Below are positions 6,119 to 7,445 of a stretch of DNA of 7,445 nucleotides, piece after piece. The notes beneath the pieces were generated by a model that did not search any database, had not been told where the DNA came from, and was given only the letters and a program-made list of their open reading frames with translations. Every line of letters starts with the position of its first letter. Position 1 is the first letter of the stretch. The stretch covers positions 1-7,445 of the forward strand of contig JANQMQ010000548.1 in NCBI GenBank assembly GCA_028279995.1, in the 5' to 3' direction. Both the position numbers and the translations under genes were made by a program. Source of the DNA: Candidatus Phaeomarinibacter sp. (GTDB lineage: Bacteria; Pseudomonadota; Alphaproteobacteria; CGMCC-115125).

Positions 6119-6844
6119 CTACTTCTTCGGATGCTCCAGGCGAAATGCCTCTGCCAGACGTACACCAGCATCCATCTGGGCGCGGGACATCTGCTGTTCG
6201 CGTTTGCCCATCAAGGCATCCACACCGGCGCGGGTTTCATCTGTGGCGCCCTGCCGCGCGAGGAGAAGAAAGCTGTAGGCCTTCGATTTGTCCTGGGGAA
6301 GCGGGTCACCATTCCAGTAGATGCCGGCCAGAAAGATGAGTGCGGGCGTGTAGTACTTTTCTGCCGCCAGTTCGTACCAGCGGATCCCCTCGAAGCGATT
6401 GCGTTCCGCGCCTTCGCCTGAATAGTGCATCTCGCCGATTTTCATCTGTGCTTCAGCATGCTGGGCCAGAGCGGCCTTTTCATACCAGAACAATGCCTGC
6501 TCAGAACTGGGCGTGAGATTGGTGCCCGGCTTGCCGGAACGATAGTAGTCGCCCAACTCGACCTGCGCCTGCACGTGGTTTCCCTCAGCCGCGATGGTCA
6601 TGTATTTCAGCGCCTTCGGCGGGTTCGCAGGCACCCCGTTGTCGCCTTCATACATCTTGGCTGCCAGATAGGCGGACGTGGCATCGCCGGCATCGCCGCC
6701 TTCAGCCCACGCATTTGCGGCTTCTGCAATGTTCCCAGCGGTATAGGCCTCAATGCCCGACTGCAGGTCGGCGGCAGCCGGGCCAACACTCATGCCCAGA
6801 GCCGCTACCAGTAAGACTACAGTCCTAGATATCCGCATAAACAT
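6119..6844 (-). CDS. Exported Sel1-like / TPR repeat protein
   Basis: A 241-residue protein with a Sec signal peptide: R4 and R7, a hydrophobic core at 8-20 and a likely cut after GPAAA (A25|D26). It is probably periplasmic. The mature part is helical repeat. A first TPR-like helix pair lies at about 28-65 ([20 protein letters not shown]). Sel1-type units then follow at about 77-105 ([21 protein letters not shown]), 115-145 ([21 protein letters not shown]), 150-180 ([22 protein letters not shown]) and 186-215 ([12 protein letters not shown]). A charged tail ends HPKK. Such proteins serve as protein-interaction scaffolds, often in envelope or stress functions; no partner can be named. The start at 6844 has GGAAG 6 nt upstream. 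The first 20 nt overlap the end of ilvD in another frame, suggesting translational coupling. M3 at 6838 is a less likely alternative start. Confidence 0.87.
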   Translation of the reverse strand: MFMRISRTVVLLVAALGMSVGPAAADLQSGIEAYTAGNIAEAANAWAEGGDAGDATSAYLAAKMYEGDNGVPANPPKALKYMTIAAEGNHVQAQVELGDYYRSGKPGTNLTPSSEQALFWYEKAALAQHAEAQMKIGEMHYSGEGAERNRFEGIRWYELAAEKYYTPALIFLAGIYWNGDPLPQDKSKAYSFLLLARQGATDETRAGVDALMGKREQQMSRAQMDAGVRLAEAFRLEHPKK

Positions 6845-7445
6845 GCGTTTCTTCCTTTGCGCCCGGATGAGTCAAGGCGCCGCCTCGGGCCGGGCCGACA
6901 AGCTGAACATATTTCCACAATGTGCCGGAATTGTAGTCAGTCTTGCGCGGCTTCCAGTTTTTCTTCCGCTCGGCCAGGACTTCCTCGGAAACGTCCAGGT
7001 CAAGGGTGCCCTTGTCCGCGTCAATAGTGATCAGGTCACCATCCTCGATGAGGCCGATAGGGCCGCACTCGGCAGCTTCGGGGCCAACATGACCGATGCA
7101 GAAGCCACGTGTGGCGCCGGAAAAGCGGCCATCGGTGATGAGGGCCACCTTGTCGCCCATACCCTGGCCATACAGCGCAGATGTGGTCGACAGCATTTCC
7201 CGCATGCCCGGTCCACCCTTGGGGCCCTCGTAACGGATAACGATGACTTCGCCTTCTTCGTACTGACGGTTTTCAACTGCCTCAAAAGCGTCTTCTTCGC
7301 AGTCGAAGCAGCGTGCGGGGCCTGAGAACTGAAGCTTCTCAAGGCCGGCGACCTTCACGATCGCGCCCTCGGGCGCAAGCGAGCCCTGGAGGCCAACCAC
7401 ACCGCCCGTTGGGGTGATCGGATTGGAGACCGGATAGATGACTTT
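6825..7445 (-). CDS. ilvD: Dihydroxy-acid dehydratase, C-terminal part (cut by right edge)
   Basis: Fe-S enzyme of branched-chain amino acid synthesis that dehydrates 2,3-dihydroxy-isovalerate and its methylvalerate homologue to the 2-oxo acids used for valine, leucine and isoleucine. The visible 206 residues run in frame from the edge ([15 protein letters not shown]) to TAG at 6825. IlvD marks are [14 protein letters not shown], the block [15 protein letters not shown], and [20 protein letters not shown], whose FSG serine corresponds to the catalytic serine described for the family. The end [20 protein letters not shown] followed by [15 protein letters not shown] is typical of bacterial IlvD. 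The Fe-S ligand cysteines lie in the missing N-terminal part. The sugar-acid dehydratase branch (Edd-like) is a less likely alternative. The last 20 nt overlap the start of the downstream Sel1 gene, so the two are probably co-transcribed. Confidence 0.94.
   Translation of the reverse strand, partial: KVIYPVSNPITPTGGVVGLQGSLAPEGAIVKVAGLEKLQFSGPARCFDCEEDAFEAVENRQYEEGEVIVIRYEGPKGGPGMREMLSTTSALYGQGMGDKVALITDGRFSGATRGFCIGHVGPEAAECGPIGLIEDGDLITIDADKGTLDLDVSEEVLAERKKNWKPRKTDYNSGTLWKYVQLVGPARGGALTHPGAKEETHVYADI

Noticed and set aside
6753..7325. Rightward open frame of 190 codons
   Set aside because: It is antisense to ilvD and the Sel1 start, both strongly supported; no SD or family resemblance.
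1..7445. Defence system, mobile element, CRISPR, tRNA or phage gene
   Set aside because: All coding space is explained by housekeeping or common accessory families, and no direct-repeat array, transposase, integrase or tRNA fold was seen.

Overview
The window looks like ordinary chromosomal DNA of an alphaproteobacterium. GC content is high (estimated by eye), coding is dense, and there is no tRNA, rRNA, CRISPR array, IS or phage gene. The strongest clue to lineage is the cluster argS, dgt, erpA (HesB/IscA family) and xth. From memory, dgt-argS divergent from an erpA/xth pair is a recurring alphaproteobacterial arrangement. The genus cannot be named from this piece.

Layout. Positions 1-2601 are a leftward block: a nucleoside 2-deoxyribosyltransferase-like YtoQ protein, then dgt (dNTP triphosphohydrolase) starting 3 nt after the YtoQ stop, then the first half of argS, which runs off the left edge. 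Positions 2602-2746 are a divergent control region with a perfect TTGACA box and two overlapping dyads. Positions 2747-3968 hold rightward erpA (Fe-S cluster insertion) and xth (exonuclease III); the Shine-Dalgarno (SD) of xth lies in the arm of a perfect 8-bp hairpin. Positions 3969-5546 hold a leftward M81/MlrC-type metallopeptidase whose stop codon directly abuts the xth stop. Divergent from it, at 5740-6108, is a small EthD-domain protein with a very strong SD and an inverted-repeat leader. Positions 6119-6844 are a leftward exported Sel1/TPR-repeat protein. Its start overlaps the end of ilvD (dihydroxy-acid dehydratase), whose C-terminal 206 residues fill the right edge.

How the genes fit together. 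YtoQ and Dgt share a theme of deoxynucleotide/nucleoside turnover, and Xth is a DNA-repair nuclease. ErpA supplies Fe-S clusters to apo-enzymes, and IlvD belongs to an Fe-S enzyme family, but nothing here links the two beyond proximity. M81 and EthD form a divergent pair with no recognised substrate.

I found no convincing novel multi-gene system. The items most worth a second look are regulatory: the SD-masking hairpin before xth, the dyads in the erpA promoter and the structured leader of the EthD gene. The YtoQ-Dgt coupling is the most interesting gene-level observation.
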